Numbered from the stretch's first letter, positions 51,437 through 61,151 are shown. The stretch: DNA of 64,000 bases from Guptibacillus hwajinpoensis (GCF_020171785.1 NZ_JAIVAE010000006.1:287204-351203), one strand, 5' to 3'. The notes: generated by a model from the letters alone, not told the origin. A program made the numbers and translations.

Positions 51437-52795
51437 TTGTTGAAAACCTTTGTTCTAGACACCAATATTCTTTTGCATGATGCTCATTCACTCTTTCAGT
51501 TTGGAGACAACCACGTTGTCGTCCCAGCGATCGTTATTGAAGAAATCGACTCTAAGAAGCGATTAATGAATGAGGTAGGTCGAAATGCACGAGAATTTAG
51601 CAGGATATATAAGAAACTGCGAGACAAAAACAAAGGAAATCTCGATGAACCGATTCCGCTCGATTCCGGAGGCACATTTCGTATTGAGTTAAATCATCGC
51701 TCTTTTGACAAATTACGAAATGAATTTAGTGAAGATTCGAATGATAATCGCATTATTGCAGTAGCGATTAATTTAAGTACAGATGCAATAGGTGATGTCG
51801 TCCTCGTTTCAAATGATACGTTAATGATTGCAAAAGCAGATGCGCTAAAGAAATCACTTGATTTACCTGCCTTTTTTCCAGAACTATATGAGAATGATCG
51901 ACTCATTGATCATGTAGAGAGACTTCATCGAGGATACCATGAAATCCTTGTGCCTCCTGAAGTGATTGACTCTCTTTACAAGAACGGGGAACTCTCGATA
52001 GAGATTTTGCGAGAGTATTCGACCGCAGAAGTTTATAGTCAAGATTTTATCCTTTTAAAAGATCTGTTTGGCAGCAGCCATTCTGGAATTGGGAGAGTAT
52101 TGATTTCCAATCAGAAACGCGTCATTCAGGGATTGAACCGAGAAAGTGAACATATTTGGGGAGTTCTACCCAAGAATGTCCAGCAGCGCATGCTTATGGA
52201 GCTATTGATGGACAAAAACGTTTCCCTCGTCTGTGCGACTGGAAAAGCTGGTACGGGGAAAACCTTGCTTGCCCTTGCTGCTGGACTTAGCCAGACAGAG
52301 GATGAACAACATTACCAAAAGCTCCTGGTCTCAAAGCCTGTCGTACCAGTTGGCAATGATATTGGCTTTTTACCCGGTGAAAAAGAAGAAAAGCTTAGGC
52401 CATGGATTCAGCCAATCTATGACAATTTGGAATTTTTATTCGATGCCAAAAACGAAGAGGAATTAAATCATATTTTATCAGGACTGAGGACTCTAAAGAT
52501 TGAAGCATTAACATACATAAGAGGGAGAAGCATTCCAAATCAATTTGTAATTATCGATGAAGTACAAAACTTATCACCGCATGAAGTGAAAACGATTCTA
52601 ACACGGGTTGGAGAAGGGACAAAAATCGTTCTAATTGGGGACCCTGAACAAATTGATCATCCTTACCTTGACTCTGTAAATAATGGCTTAACTTATGCGG
52701 TTGAGCGATTAAAGCAAGAGGATGAAGTTGGCATTATTCATTTAACGAGTACAGAGCGAAGCAAGCTTGCAGAAATAGCGGCACGACTACTCTAG
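51437..52795 (+). CDS. PIN-PhoH family ATPase/RNase (YlaK-like)
   Basis: A 452-residue protein. The N-terminal PIN domain (1-140) has FVLDTNILLHD, VVIEEIDSKKR, GRNAREFSR and SEDSNDNRIIAVA (Asp/Glu ligands of the RNase site). The C-terminal PhoH ATPase has CATGKAGTGKTLLALAAGL (Walker A), PVGNDIGFLPGEKEEKLRPW and FVIIDEVQNLSPHEVKTILTRVGEGTKIVLIGDPEQID (Walker B and sensor). PhoH2-type fusions are ATP-driven RNase/helicases linked to RNA turnover. The double TTG at 51437/51440 follows AAAGGAG; no antitoxin gene is seen upstream. Confidence 0.9.
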   Translation: MLKTFVLDTNILLHDAHSLFQFGDNHVVVPAIVIEEIDSKKRLMNEVGRNAREFSRIYKKLRDKNKGNLDEPIPLDSGGTFRIELNHRSFDKLRNEFSEDSNDNRIIAVAINLSTDAIGDVVLVSNDTLMIAKADALKKSLDLPAFFPELYENDRLIDHVERLHRGYHEILVPPEVIDSLYKNGELSIEILREYSTAEVYSQDFILLKDLFGSSHSGIGRVLISNQKRVIQGLNRESEHIWGVLPKNVQQRMLMELLMDKNVSLVCATGKAGTGKTLLALAAGLSQTEDEQHYQKLLVSKPVVPVGNDIGFLPGEKEEKLRPWIQPIYDNLEFLFDAKNEEELNHILSGLRTLKIEALTYIRGRSIPNQFVIIDEVQNLSPHEVKTILTRVGEGTKIVLIGDPEQIDHPYLDSVNNGLTYAVERLKQEDEVGIIHLTSTERSKLAEIAARLL

Positions 52796-52905
52796 GACGA
52801 AAGGATGATTTTTCTATAAAATAAAATGGGAAAATAGACCATATGGAACTAGACAAATCACGCCGTTTTATCAGATAATTCTGTTAAAAGAGAGGGGCGC
52901 TGTAC

Positions 52906-53913
52906 ATGAGCGAAGTTAGATTAATACCATTCGAAGTAAGTGCGGTCGTTCAGGAAGCTGGAATTCTGCCTGACGGGGTAGAAATGGTCCAAGCTCCAGC
53001 GATATGGGATGAAGCAGAAAAAGGAAAGGGACGGATCATTGCGGTTATCGACACTGGTTGTCAAATGGATCATCCTGATCTTCAATCTCGTATTATCGGT
53101 GGTAAAAATTTCACGCAAGATTTCGATGGAGATCCGGATCGCTACGATGATAATAATGGACACGGTACGCATGTAGCTGGAACGATCGCGGCGACAAAAG
53201 GAGAAAAAGGTATTCAAGGTGTGGCGCCAGATTCAAAATTGTTAATCGTAAAAGTACTAAATAAAGCGGGAAGCGGCTCTTATCAATCGATTATTAATGG
53301 AATTCGCTATGCAATCGATTGGAAGGGACCAGATGGTGAGCGAGTCAATGTTATCTCAATGTCTCTTGGTGGACCATCAAATGTTCCTGAATTATATGAA
53401 GCAATTAAAGATGCGGTTAATCAAAATATATCGGTCGTGTGCGCAGCGGGGAATGAAGGAGATGGCAGAGAAGACACATCTGAGTATGCTTATCCAGGGG
53501 CGTATAATGAAGTCATTGAAGTAGGTGCAGCCTCTTTCCAACGTATGCTTGCACCGTTTTCGAATACGAATAACGAAATTGATTTAATTGCACCCGGAGT
53601 TGATATTCTCTCGACTTATCCAGGCGGAGAGTATGCCGTCCTTTCGGGCACATCCATGGCAGCTCCACACGTATCTGGTGCACTTGCTCTTCTAATGAAC
53701 GTAGCGGAGAAAGAATTTAAACGAACGCTCAGTGAAGCCGAGATTTATTCACAGCTAATAAAGAGAACGGTGCCCATAGGATGTTCGAAGCAAGCGGAAG
53801 GGAACGGGCTCCTCGCCCTGAATTTAGTGAATCAACTCGAATCCCTTTTTAATATTTATACGACTACATGGAGCCAAACTGAAGTAAAAGCGGAAAAAGT
53901 GGTTAAATCATAA
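52906..53913 (+). CDS. ispA: Intracellular subtilisin-like serine protease (IspA type)
   Basis: A 335-residue protease. It has no signal peptide. The short pro-sequence carries LIPFEV, the inhibitory LIPY-type motif of intracellular subtilisins. The catalytic triad is D49 (VIDTG), H86 (NGHGTHVAG) and S250 (SGTSMAAPH). Calcium-binding and oxyanion residues (AAGNEGDG) are kept. It degrades cytoplasmic proteins, mainly in stationary phase and sporulation. GAGAGGGGC lies upstream of the ATG. Confidence 0.93.
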   Translation: MSEVRLIPFEVSAVVQEAGILPDGVEMVQAPAIWDEAEKGKGRIIAVIDTGCQMDHPDLQSRIIGGKNFTQDFDGDPDRYDDNNGHGTHVAGTIAATKGEKGIQGVAPDSKLLIVKVLNKAGSGSYQSIINGIRYAIDWKGPDGERVNVISMSLGGPSNVPELYEAIKDAVNQNISVVCAAGNEGDGREDTSEYAYPGAYNEVIEVGAASFQRMLAPFSNTNNEIDLIAPGVDILSTYPGGEYAVLSGTSMAAPHVSGALALLMNVAEKEFKRTLSEAEIYSQLIKRTVPIGCSKQAEGNGLLALNLVNQLESLFNIYTTTWSQTEVKAEKVVKS

Positions 53914-53926
53914 GAGACTTAATATT

Positions 53927-53962
53927 GAAAATCGCACTGAATTTTAACGGTGCGATTTTTTG
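53927..53962 (+). terminator. Intrinsic terminator
   Basis: AAAATCGCAC pairs with GTGCGATTTT, followed by T's. It ends ispA. Confidence 0.9.
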
Positions 53963-54065
53963 CTCGTGATAAAGTAAAAAAATGGGCCAGTATTTTAAAA
54001 TTAACGTACACACCCAGAACAAATGCATAGGATATTTTATGATTTGTGAAGGGATTGAGAATACA

Positions 54066-54776
54066 ATGCACAATGACAAGGATTCTTATCGTTTCTCTAG
54101 CAGCGTGGGGAGTCGAGAGTTTAAAGATTATGGGCCAAAACCTTTTGTTGCGAACATTGATGAAGCGACAAAACTAAACGATACGTTTCGAACGGCTTTG
54201 TGGACGGGAGACTACTTACAGTTAACGTTAATGAGTATTGATGTTGGGGAAGACATCGGTCTTGAGAATCATCCTAATTTAGATCAGTTTTTGCGGATTG
54301 AGCAAGGTCAGGGAAAAGTTCAAATGGGGAAAAGAAAAGATGCTTTGAATTATCAGAGAGAGGTTTATGACGATTATGCGATTTTCATTCCTGCAGGAAC
54401 TTGGCATAATCTAACAAATACTGGTGATGTCCCAATAAAGCTTTACTCCATCTATGCTCCACCAAATCATCCTTTTGGTACGGTTCATGAAACGAAAGCA
54501 GATGCGATAGCTGCTGAAGTAGGCGAGGATAATCGAGCTCAAAAAGTGTTTGGTAAAACGCCAGATGAGTGGGTGGAGTATACGGAATACCTCGTAAATG
54601 AAGGTCTAGAAGATGTGAAAAGAAGTATAAATGCGACGCACATATTGCAAGAATTCATCTTAATGGGAGTACTAGTTGGAAAGGGCTATTCACCTGAGAA
54701 AGCGTACGAAGTCGTGGAAGAATGGGAACGGACTGGAGAATCGAAACTTCTTCAAGAAAGTAAGAAATTATCGTAA
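54066..54776 (+). CDS. Cupin domain protein
   Basis: About 236 residues. The cupin core has QLTLMSIDVGEDIGLENHPNLDQFLRIEQGQG (first motif with His/Glu) and FIPAGTWHNLTNTGDVPIKLYSIYAPPNHP (second motif with His). The C-terminal part after 155 is helical, with EWVEYTEYLVNEGLEDVKRS. It probably binds a metal. Its substrate is unknown; similar proteins are often annotated as mannose-6-phosphate isomerase-like. ATG 54066 follows AAGGGATTGAGA; the upstream frame extension lacks a match. Confidence 0.75.
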   Translation: MHNDKDSYRFSSSVGSREFKDYGPKPFVANIDEATKLNDTFRTALWTGDYLQLTLMSIDVGEDIGLENHPNLDQFLRIEQGQGKVQMGKRKDALNYQREVYDDYAIFIPAGTWHNLTNTGDVPIKLYSIYAPPNHPFGTVHETKADAIAAEVGEDNRAQKVFGKTPDEWVEYTEYLVNEGLEDVKRSINATHILQEFILMGVLVGKGYSPEKAYEVVEEWERTGESKLLQESKKLS

Positions 54777-54808
54777 CGGATAAGTGGATTGGAACGGAAT
54801 TTTGGTTC

Positions 54809-54862
54809 ATTCCCCTAAAAGGCCTTTGTTCTTTCAAACGCCTTTTAGGGGAATTTTTTTTG
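54809..54862. terminator. Bidirectional terminator
   Basis: ATTCCCCTAAAAGGC pairs with GCCTTTTAGGGGAAT, followed by eight T on the + side. It is between convergent cupin and channel genes. Confidence 0.93.
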
Positions 54863-54872
54863 GTTAAGCGCA

Positions 54873-55628
54873 TTAAGATGTTTGATGTTTCGTCTCCCTT
54901 TGTTCATCAGGATCCTTTCTCGCTTCTCTTTTTTGGATTTCTTCAAGTTTTTCAATCATATGCTTGTAGTCGAGCTGGTTAATGTTTGGGTAGCTGTTAA
55001 TCTTTCTTCTTATTTCTTCTAATTCAGACGGGAGGTTATTTCGGTTATTATTGGAAAACATCGCTGCAACCGTCCCTGTGATCACCCCAATCGTCCCGAT
55101 GCCAACGATCATTAAAACGCCTGCCACAATTTTTCCGACCGTTGTTTCAGGATATAAGTCGCCATAGCCGACAGTCGTCGTTGTGACAACTGCCCACCAG
55201 AGTGCATCCCCATAGGTTTCAAACTCCGGTTCGATCCATTTCATAGAAAGAGCAGAAATAAATAGAAGTGAGATTACATAGACGAAGGCGCGATCAATCT
55301 TGTATTTTGTGAAAAATAGTTCAAACATAGAAGTACGGTGATTGATAAGAGCCACTAAACGAATAACGCGTATGAATCGAACAAATCTAGCCGTCCGAAA
55401 CAACTGATCGAGAGGGATAATGGCAATTAAATCAAGCGGGTGCTTTTTAATGAAAGTCCACTTATTTTCGCTTAAGAAAAGCCGTGTCGCATAATCAATC
55501 AAAAACAGCATCCAAATAAAGAAATCGAGTGCTGCCCCTTCAGGATCTGGCAAATCAACGACGAGTGAATAGATCAGAAGAAGGGCGAGAATAAATTCAT
55601 AGATCATACCTAAAGATTGTTTTTGCAA
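54873..55628 (-). CDS. Voltage-sensor potassium channel
   Basis: About 251 residues with six helices. The fourth carries regularly spaced Arg residues (LFRTARFVRFIRVIRLVAL), like S4 of voltage sensors. The pore loop has TTTTVGYGDLYPET, the K+ selectivity filter. The C-terminus is a coiled coil (LEEIRRKINSYPNINQLDYKHMIEKLEEIQ). The TTG start at 55628 follows AAGGTGA; an in-frame start at 55658 has poorer support. It passes K+ in response to membrane potential. Confidence 0.9.
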   Translation of the reverse strand: MQKQSLGMIYEFILALLLIYSLVVDLPDPEGAALDFFIWMLFLIDYATRLFLSENKWTFIKKHPLDLIAIIPLDQLFRTARFVRFIRVIRLVALINHRTSMFELFFTKYKIDRAFVYVISLLFISALSMKWIEPEFETYGDALWWAVVTTTTVGYGDLYPETTVGKIVAGVLMIVGIGTIGVITGTVAAMFSNNNRNNLPSELEEIRRKINSYPNINQLDYKHMIEKLEEIQKREARKDPDEQRETKHQTS

Positions 55629-55687
55629 GGAAATCACCTTCTTTACTCGGTTAACCATTAGTTCGCTATAGAGAGGGAAGCACCTGC

Positions 55688-55726
55688 TAAAAAAAAGTAG
55701 CCCCTGATAAATAAGGGCTACTTTTC
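55688..55726 (-). terminator. Terminator of the ECF/ABC operon
   Basis: AAGTAGCCC pairs with GGGCTACTT. On the minus strand a run of eight T follows. The hairpin abuts the last stop codon. Confidence 0.9.
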
Positions 55727-56616
55727 TAGAATATTAAAGGCTGTTGAGACATGGTTTCTTGATCTCTAGATTTCTTTCGAATAAAATAAGCATCTTCGAT
55801 CGTAACTTCGGCTTCTTCAAAATGCTCAAATGGTTTTGTTTCATCGATATATTTAATCAAATAATGATCCTGTCCTCGCTTCATATGAATGATTCGTTCT
55901 TGGTCAAGAGCTTTGATTTTAGAGAGAGGAATTTGACCTTTATACACACGTAAAGGTAGGTGTGTTTTCCAGAGGTTGATTGGTCCTTTAAAAAGAACTT
56001 TTCCTTCTTGAAGCCAGATGATATCGTCCGCCATATCTTCCCATTCATTTAACTCATGTGTGGCAATAAGAACAAGTCTGGATTGTGCATACCTTGTTAA
56101 AAGCGAGACAACATTCTTTCTTTCACGACTATCCAGGTAGTTTAATGGTTCATCAAGTAGCAAGATAGGCGGACAGTCCAGAATAGCCTGGGCAATTCCA
56201 ACTCTTTGTTTCATCCCCTGTGAGAGGGTTTTGATTTTGGCACGTTTCACGTCTTGAAGGTGCAGGCCAAGAAGTGATTGTTCAACAGCATCTTCATTTA
56301 CAACACCTTTCAATTCACTCATGTAGTGAAGAAATCGTTTTACTTTCATTTCTTCATATAGTTCAATACCGGTTGGAAGAAATCCGATGTTTTTACGAAT
56401 GAAGGGGAGGGCGTCATCAATGGTTTTCCCACCGTATTGAATGGTGCCTCTGTGAGGCTTTAACGCGGTTGCGATTAGTTGAAGTAACGTTGATTTACCA
56501 GCCCCGTTCTTGCCAACTAGGATGGTGATGCCTCTACCCAATGCTAATTCTGGAATAGAAAGAGAAAAGTGTTTTCGGTCATGTTTGACGTTCTTTACTT
56601 GGATCATTCCCTCCAC
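55726..56616 (-). CDS. ABC transporter ATP-binding protein (second module of the ECF operon)
   Basis: A 296-residue ATPase: GKNGAGKST (Walker A), LSQGMKQRVGIAQAI (signature), PPILLLDEPLNYLDSRE (Walker B) and ATHELNE (H-loop), with a C-terminal extension of about 90 residues. It starts one base past the stop of the preceding membrane gene. It is the last gene of a five-gene operon of overlapping genes. It likely pairs with the membrane protein at 56618. Confidence 0.88.
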   Translation of the reverse strand: MEGMIQVKNVKHDRKHFSLSIPELALGRGITILVGKNGAGKSTLLQLIATALKPHRGTIQYGGKTIDDALPFIRKNIGFLPTGIELYEEMKVKRFLHYMSELKGVVNEDAVEQSLLGLHLQDVKRAKIKTLSQGMKQRVGIAQAILDCPPILLLDEPLNYLDSRERKNVVSLLTRYAQSRLVLIATHELNEWEDMADDIIWLQEGKVLFKGPINLWKTHLPLRVYKGQIPLSKIKALDQERIIHMKRGQDHYLIKYIDETKPFEHFEEAEVTIEDAYFIRKKSRDQETMSQQPLIF

Positions 56617-56617
56617 C

Positions 56618-57418
56618 TCATAAGTAGGAAAGGCGTAAACTTTTCCGATATGATAAGAAAAGCATACCTACACCTAGACCTAGAATAACGAGGTAAGAGA
56701 CAACAAATAAGAAGTTCTGTTGAAACGCTTCACCCGAAATGGCAAACACCGTATAAGGTAAAACAATGAATGTCAAAACCCATCCGAATAGCGCTGCGAT
56801 AAATCCTGCGATGACCCCTTTATGAAACATGACGAAAGCAAGCAAGCCCGTTAAGAAGAGAAGCGGTGCAAACCAATGCAACAGAAAAGTACCGGGATTA
56901 ATCATCGTATTATCTTGGACAATATAAAGCGTTGATAACAGCGAAAGGCCGATGTTTACTACGAGAATCACAAGTAATTTGCTTAATAGTAAGAGAGCTG
57001 GTGGGAATGGGGTAATCGATTCGACCATGCGCATTTCCTTATTCCACGTTTTGTAACTATAAAGAACGCCAAATAGTAAATAAATCGGTACAACAATCGG
57101 GAATAAACTATCTGATTCCATACTGCCAGAAGAGATAACCGTTAGCATGGCGAAAATGAGAAAGCTTATTAACCAGTAAGCCCAGTGATAAGAGCTGAAT
57201 TGATTGATACATTGTTTTGCAAGTGAAGGTTTTGCAGGTTCCGCATCTTGATCGAATTGAAATTCGACCTGAGACGGTTTTAGTTCGTCAAAAGAATCCT
57301 GTAAGGACAAAAGAAGTTTCTGCGTATCCTCTGAACGGGGTGACGTAGCCAGATAGGACTTGAGAGGCTGCTCTAAATCTTCTTCTAGCTTTTCTAACTC
57401 AAGATCAATGTTTTGCAT
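56618..57418 (-). CDS. Membrane protein, possible anti-sigma/permease of the ECF operon
   Basis: A 266-residue protein. An acidic soluble N-terminus of about 90 residues (LELEKLEEDLEQPLKSYLATSPRSE, SFDELKPSQVEFQF) is followed by six helices like an ABC-2 permease. The N-terminus could bind the sigma factor encoded just upstream, as the YxlC-type partner does in the sigY operon; this is inference. It overlaps the ECF sigma gene by 14 bases, so expression is coupled. Confidence 0.7.
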   Translation of the reverse strand: MQNIDLELEKLEEDLEQPLKSYLATSPRSEDTQKLLLSLQDSFDELKPSQVEFQFDQDAEPAKPSLAKQCINQFSSYHWAYWLISFLIFAMLTVISSGSMESDSLFPIVVPIYLLFGVLYSYKTWNKEMRMVESITPFPPALLLLSKLLVILVVNIGLSLLSTLYIVQDNTMINPGTFLLHWFAPLLFLTGLLAFVMFHKGVIAGFIAALFGWVLTFIVLPYTVFAISGEAFQQNFLFVVSYLVILGLGVGMLFLSYRKSLRLSYL

Positions 57419-57965
57419 GGTTAACTTCCTCCTTTCGAGCTAAAGATGCTTTTAGTTTCTTTAATGCATGAAATAAGTTTGACTTTACCGTGCCAAGCGG
57501 CAGTTCTAATGTTTCTGCAATCTCTTGATATTTTAACTCTTGATAAAAACGTAAATAAACAATTTCTCTTTGTGTTTCTGATAAGGTATCAAGCTTTTTA
57601 AGAAATTCTACTCGTGATTCCTGGCGCTCAAATAACTCAACGACTGATGGCTCTTTATCAGGCTGATCAGGTATAAAGTCGAGGATTTGTTTTTCCGATT
57701 TAAACCCTGCGCTTTTCCAGTAGTCTCTGCATTGGTTTGTGGCTACTTGATAGAGCCACGGCTTTATTTTTTCAGGAATTTTATTTGATTTCAGCTGTTT
57801 GATTAATTTTAGAAAAGTTTCCTGGACGACATCTTCTGCCTTTTTTCGATCGCGCAACATTCGCTCAAGGTAGCCAAGAAGCGGTGCGTGGTAGCGATGA
57901 ACGAAAGCTTCAAATGCAGCTTGATTTCCACGAGCCATTGCCAGTACTAATTCTTCATCTGTCAT
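57405..57965 (-). CDS. ECF-type sigma-70 factor
   Basis: A 186-residue factor. Region 2 has FEAFVHRYHAPLLGYLERMLRDRKKAEDVVQETFLKLIKQL and region 4 has LDTLSETQREIVYLRFYQELKYQEIAETLELPLGTVKSNLFHALKKLK. There is no region 1.1 or 3, so it is an ECF factor. It sits in the middle of an ABC operon, overlapping genes on both sides. A GAAAAC-N17-CGTC promoter-like pair before the first gene suggests autoregulation, as for SigY-like systems. Confidence 0.9.
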   Translation of the reverse strand: MTDEELVLAMARGNQAAFEAFVHRYHAPLLGYLERMLRDRKKAEDVVQETFLKLIKQLKSNKIPEKIKPWLYQVATNQCRDYWKSAGFKSEKQILDFIPDQPDKEPSVVELFERQESRVEFLKKLDTLSETQREIVYLRFYQELKYQEIAETLELPLGTVKSNLFHALKKLKASLARKEEVNHAKH

Positions 57966-60217
57966 GAAACCTTCTCCTTTCGTTTCTGACTTTCTTGCAT
58001 CACTTCATCCCATATTCGCTGCCAATCTTCAAAGGAGAGAAGTGTCGATGGTTCACGGAATAAAGAGAAATCGGAAGGGAATCCCGGATCAATCCATTCT
58101 TCGCTATAAATCCGGTTGAGCACCTCTTTTACTTGCTTTTCTTTTCCAGATTCTACTGCCGTTTTAATCATAGTGAAAATTCGATTTGCTTTAATCTCTT
58201 CTTCACTATAGTTCTCAATTGGAATGTCGTCTTTAAGTGTAATGACTAATCTTCTAGTAGCTGAGGCTTTTTCTTCATTTCCATTTTCTATTTCATAGAG
58301 GTAAGTGTAAGCACTTAGAATGGCGCTTGTCACTAACTCACCTTCTTCGTATCCATATATTTCTGTACTGTCATGTAAAAGGTTAATTTGTAGAAACAGC
58401 TTCAGTAAGTATGCCTCATCTAGTTGATAGAAAGACGACTCACTTAGAAGATAATTTTGGTCAATAAAGCCCTGTTGTCTCATATAATTTGCCCAGCGGA
58501 TATTTTCGACAGGCAATAGAAAGAGGTGACTCATTGGTTCAATCTCTTTCGTAAGGTAGCGATCGGTATAAAGAAGTCGTTTGTCCAATTCGGACATGAA
58601 CGTTTGAGCGCGTGTCTGATTATAGCTATTTGTAACAATTGAAAATGGAAAATAATCTGACGGTACTTCTACAAGATCCCCTGAATATAGGTCAAGCTTG
58701 GAAGTTTTTCCTTTAAGTTGATAAGAGCCGTTCGCTAACTGATGTTCTTCAATTGTTCCATATATCGGTGAAGACATGTTCACCATAACGTTAAAGAGCG
58801 CTCGATTGTCTAGTTCTACATTCGTCTGAGACTGTCCATTCATATCGTAAAGATATTGATGGCCAGGCAACGGGTACCATGCTGATTGAGAAGGCATGAT
58901 CATCTGATCTCCACCAACGTATCCTGGATAATATTCTTGCCCGTAATTAGATGCCCAGAGTTCATAAGTTCCCTCATAGTTCAACTGAATAACTGGAGAG
59001 TGAGTATGATCAGGTAATGAAATCGTGATAAAATCATTCTCTCTTGTAAACGGTACCGTCTGATGATCGATGGTCACATCTTTTACAGTAAATGTTTGAT
59101 TCAGTGTGAATTTGATCACCTCGTTCGTTGAAAATTCATCTTCCGGAAGCGTGAGGCTGGCTTCAATTGAAAGAGAATTATCTTTTGGTTGATCGATCGA
59201 AATGTCGTACTTTTCAATGTTAAAGCGTTCTGGTTGATAGAGCTCACCTTCGCCATCCAAAAGTCCATCTGGGTGAGGAAGTGGCGGAAATGTCATGTAG
59301 CGATTTTCACCGTCTTGGCCACTTGTAATAAAAGGTGATTGTTCTTTTATCTCGCTAAATTCCCTCATTCGTTCACTCCATAAAGAAGCGTATGGAAGGT
59401 AAGAAACAATAACGATTCCAGCACTTAGAATCAGCATACCTCTCCAAAGTTTGTCATATTGGTGAGGTCTACGAATATTTAGAATAAAGATAATAAGGAC
59501 AAGAATAAATCCGGCTACTGTCGTAACAAAAAGACGCTGCAATGCTATTTCATCTTTCATCAAATGAATGCCCCACGTCCCGTTAATTAGTACTGAATCA
59601 ACAAATAAGTAGGTGAGGTGAAACGCTTTTAGATAGAAAAGTTCGCCTTGGTTAATAATGAAAATTTCCATAAATAGCGTTCCAAACATCCAGGCACAGA
59701 ACGCAATTAAATAGACAAATCGATTTTTTATTAACACAGATAAAAGCATGCCAAGAGATAAGCTAATAAAGAAAGTTACTTCATATTGAACGAAAAAGAA
59801 CCGTACAATCGTTAGCGTTTCTGATATAGCAATGTTCTCATTTGTAGCAAATATAAAGTAAGTAGTCGTCATGAGAATCGTAAAGATCGACATATAGAGA
59901 AGAGCTGAACCAAATTTAGCCGATATGAACATGAAATTAGACACAGGGAAGGATTGATGCCATTCAAAAGATTCATTTCCAACATCACGACGTATGAGAT
60001 AAACTCCGATAAGAATACATAAGCCGGTAACAAGAATGAAAATAAGCGAGTGGGTGGTTTCATAGGTCGTTCGATAGAGATTCCCATGAATGCCATCCTG
60101 ATTGGTATTCATGCTAAAAAGTAACCATATTAAGTAAAGAAACGGAAGAGGCGTAAAAATCCAGCTTTTAAACAAAAACGATAATTCAAGTTTAAATTGA
60201 ACGAGCCATTTTCTCAT
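57962..60217 (-). CDS. Large ABC-2 permease with extracytoplasmic domain
   Basis: A 751-residue protein. Six helices lie in the first 300 residues (SWIFTPLPFLYLIWLLF at the start, FGSALLYMSIFTILMTTTYFIFA and others), then a large soluble part of 450 residues with YEGTYELWASNYGQEYYPG, related in plan to the M1-peptidase-like domains found in some ABC-2 permeases; no HExxH zinc motif is visible. It overlaps the ATPase by 4 bases and the sigma gene by 4. It is the permease of the first module of the operon. Confidence 0.75.
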   Translation of the reverse strand: MRKWLVQFKLELSFLFKSWIFTPLPFLYLIWLLFSMNTNQDGIHGNLYRTTYETTHSLIFILVTGLCILIGVYLIRRDVGNESFEWHQSFPVSNFMFISAKFGSALLYMSIFTILMTTTYFIFATNENIAISETLTIVRFFFVQYEVTFFISLSLGMLLSVLIKNRFVYLIAFCAWMFGTLFMEIFIINQGELFYLKAFHLTYLFVDSVLINGTWGIHLMKDEIALQRLFVTTVAGFILVLIIFILNIRRPHQYDKLWRGMLILSAGIVIVSYLPYASLWSERMREFSEIKEQSPFITSGQDGENRYMTFPPLPHPDGLLDGEGELYQPERFNIEKYDISIDQPKDNSLSIEASLTLPEDEFSTNEVIKFTLNQTFTVKDVTIDHQTVPFTRENDFITISLPDHTHSPVIQLNYEGTYELWASNYGQEYYPGYVGGDQMIMPSQSAWYPLPGHQYLYDMNGQSQTNVELDNRALFNVMVNMSSPIYGTIEEHQLANGSYQLKGKTSKLDLYSGDLVEVPSDYFPFSIVTNSYNQTRAQTFMSELDKRLLYTDRYLTKEIEPMSHLFLLPVENIRWANYMRQQGFIDQNYLLSESSFYQLDEAYLLKLFLQINLLHDSTEIYGYEEGELVTSAILSAYTYLYEIENGNEEKASATRRLVITLKDDIPIENYSEEEIKANRIFTMIKTAVESGKEKQVKEVLNRIYSEEWIDPGFPSDFSLFREPSTLLSFEDWQRIWDEVMQESQKRKEKVS

Positions 60218-61077
60218 GTACCATCACGCCCAATCAAAGCCATGTATCCCTCTTCAAGTGTGGGATTGACGGCTTCTGCGAAGTCAAACGGAGCTACAGG
60301 TGAAATGACACGACAATGTAATCCGTTGCCCTTTCTTTTTGTTAGCGTCATTTGCAGTCCAGCAAGTTGATTCCAGTCAGCATCTTCAAGATCAAATTCC
60401 CAAACAAGTCCGTTTCCTTTGCATTGTAGATCAAAAGGCGTTCCGATAAATAAAATCTCGCCTTTATTCAAAACGATTAACGTGTCACAACTTGATTCAA
60501 TATCTTCTACGATGTGTGTGGATAAAATGACCGTTCTTCTACTTGATACATCTGCCATGATGTTTCGAAAGCGTAAGCGTTCTTCAGGATCTAATCCTGC
60601 AGAAGGTTCATCAAAGATCATAAGCGAAGGTTCTCCGTATAGGGCCTGTGCGATTCCAAGGCGCTGTTTCATCCCATTCGAGAACGTCTTGATTTTCTGA
60701 TTTTGTTGACTTCTTAAGTTAAGAGCATCAAGCAAGCGGTTCTTTTCCATTCCATGATCATATTCCCGCTCTTGCTTAAGCTGACCGATATAATCGAGAA
60801 ACTCTGATGCAGTAAGCTGCGGATAAAGCTGAAAGTGCTGAGGAAGATAGCCAATTTCTTTGCGAACGCTTGAAGCTTCTTTTTGAATGGAGTACCCATT
60901 AATGAGAATATCTCCAGAAGAAGGTTTCGATACAGCAGCCAGCATTCGCATAAACGTCGTTTTTCCAGCACCGTTAGGCCCGATTAGTCCAACCATTCCC
61001 CCCTCAACAGTTAAATTAAGATCATGGAGAACTTTCTTTTTCTTAAATTGTTTTGTAAGATGAGATACTTCGATCAC
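60214..61077 (-). CDS. ABC transporter ATP-binding protein (first gene of ECF operon)
   Basis: A 287-residue ATPase of the CcmA/BcrA type: GPNGAGKTT, FSNGMKQRLGIAQAL, LMIFDEPSAGLDPEE and LSTHIVEDIE. The GTG start at 61077 has AAAAGGATG about 9 bases before. It overlaps the 751-residue permease by 4 bases. The upstream region 61113-61139 contains an ECF-type promoter pattern. Exported substrate unknown. Confidence 0.9.
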   Translation of the reverse strand: MIEVSHLTKQFKKKKVLHDLNLTVEGGMVGLIGPNGAGKTTFMRMLAAVSKPSSGDILINGYSIQKEASSVRKEIGYLPQHFQLYPQLTASEFLDYIGQLKQEREYDHGMEKNRLLDALNLRSQQNQKIKTFSNGMKQRLGIAQALYGEPSLMIFDEPSAGLDPEERLRFRNIMADVSSRRTVILSTHIVEDIESSCDTLIVLNKGEILFIGTPFDLQCKGNGLVWEFDLEDADWNQLAGLQMTLTKRKGNGLHCRVISPVAPFDFAEAVNPTLEEGYMALIGRDGT

Positions 61078-61112
61078 AAACGTTCATCCTTTTAACATTA
61101 TTCTACTGCTAT

Positions 61113-61139
61113 GACGAATGGTGTTCATAAAAAGTTTTC
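61113..61139 (-). promoter_or_regulatory. ECF-sigma promoter candidate
   Basis: On the minus strand GAAAAC (61139-61134) and CGTC (61116-61113) are spaced by 17 bases, fitting the -35 AAC and -10 CGTC pattern of Bacillus ECF promoters. About 36 bases separate it from the start codon at 61077. It would let the embedded sigma factor drive its own operon. Confidence 0.5.
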
Positions 61140-61151
61140 GCCTTGATTTAA

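Noticed and set aside
51437..52795. PhoH-PIN gene as toxin-antitoxin PhoAT/PhoH2 locus
   Set aside because: No small antitoxin frame precedes it; it resembles the stand-alone YlaK type.
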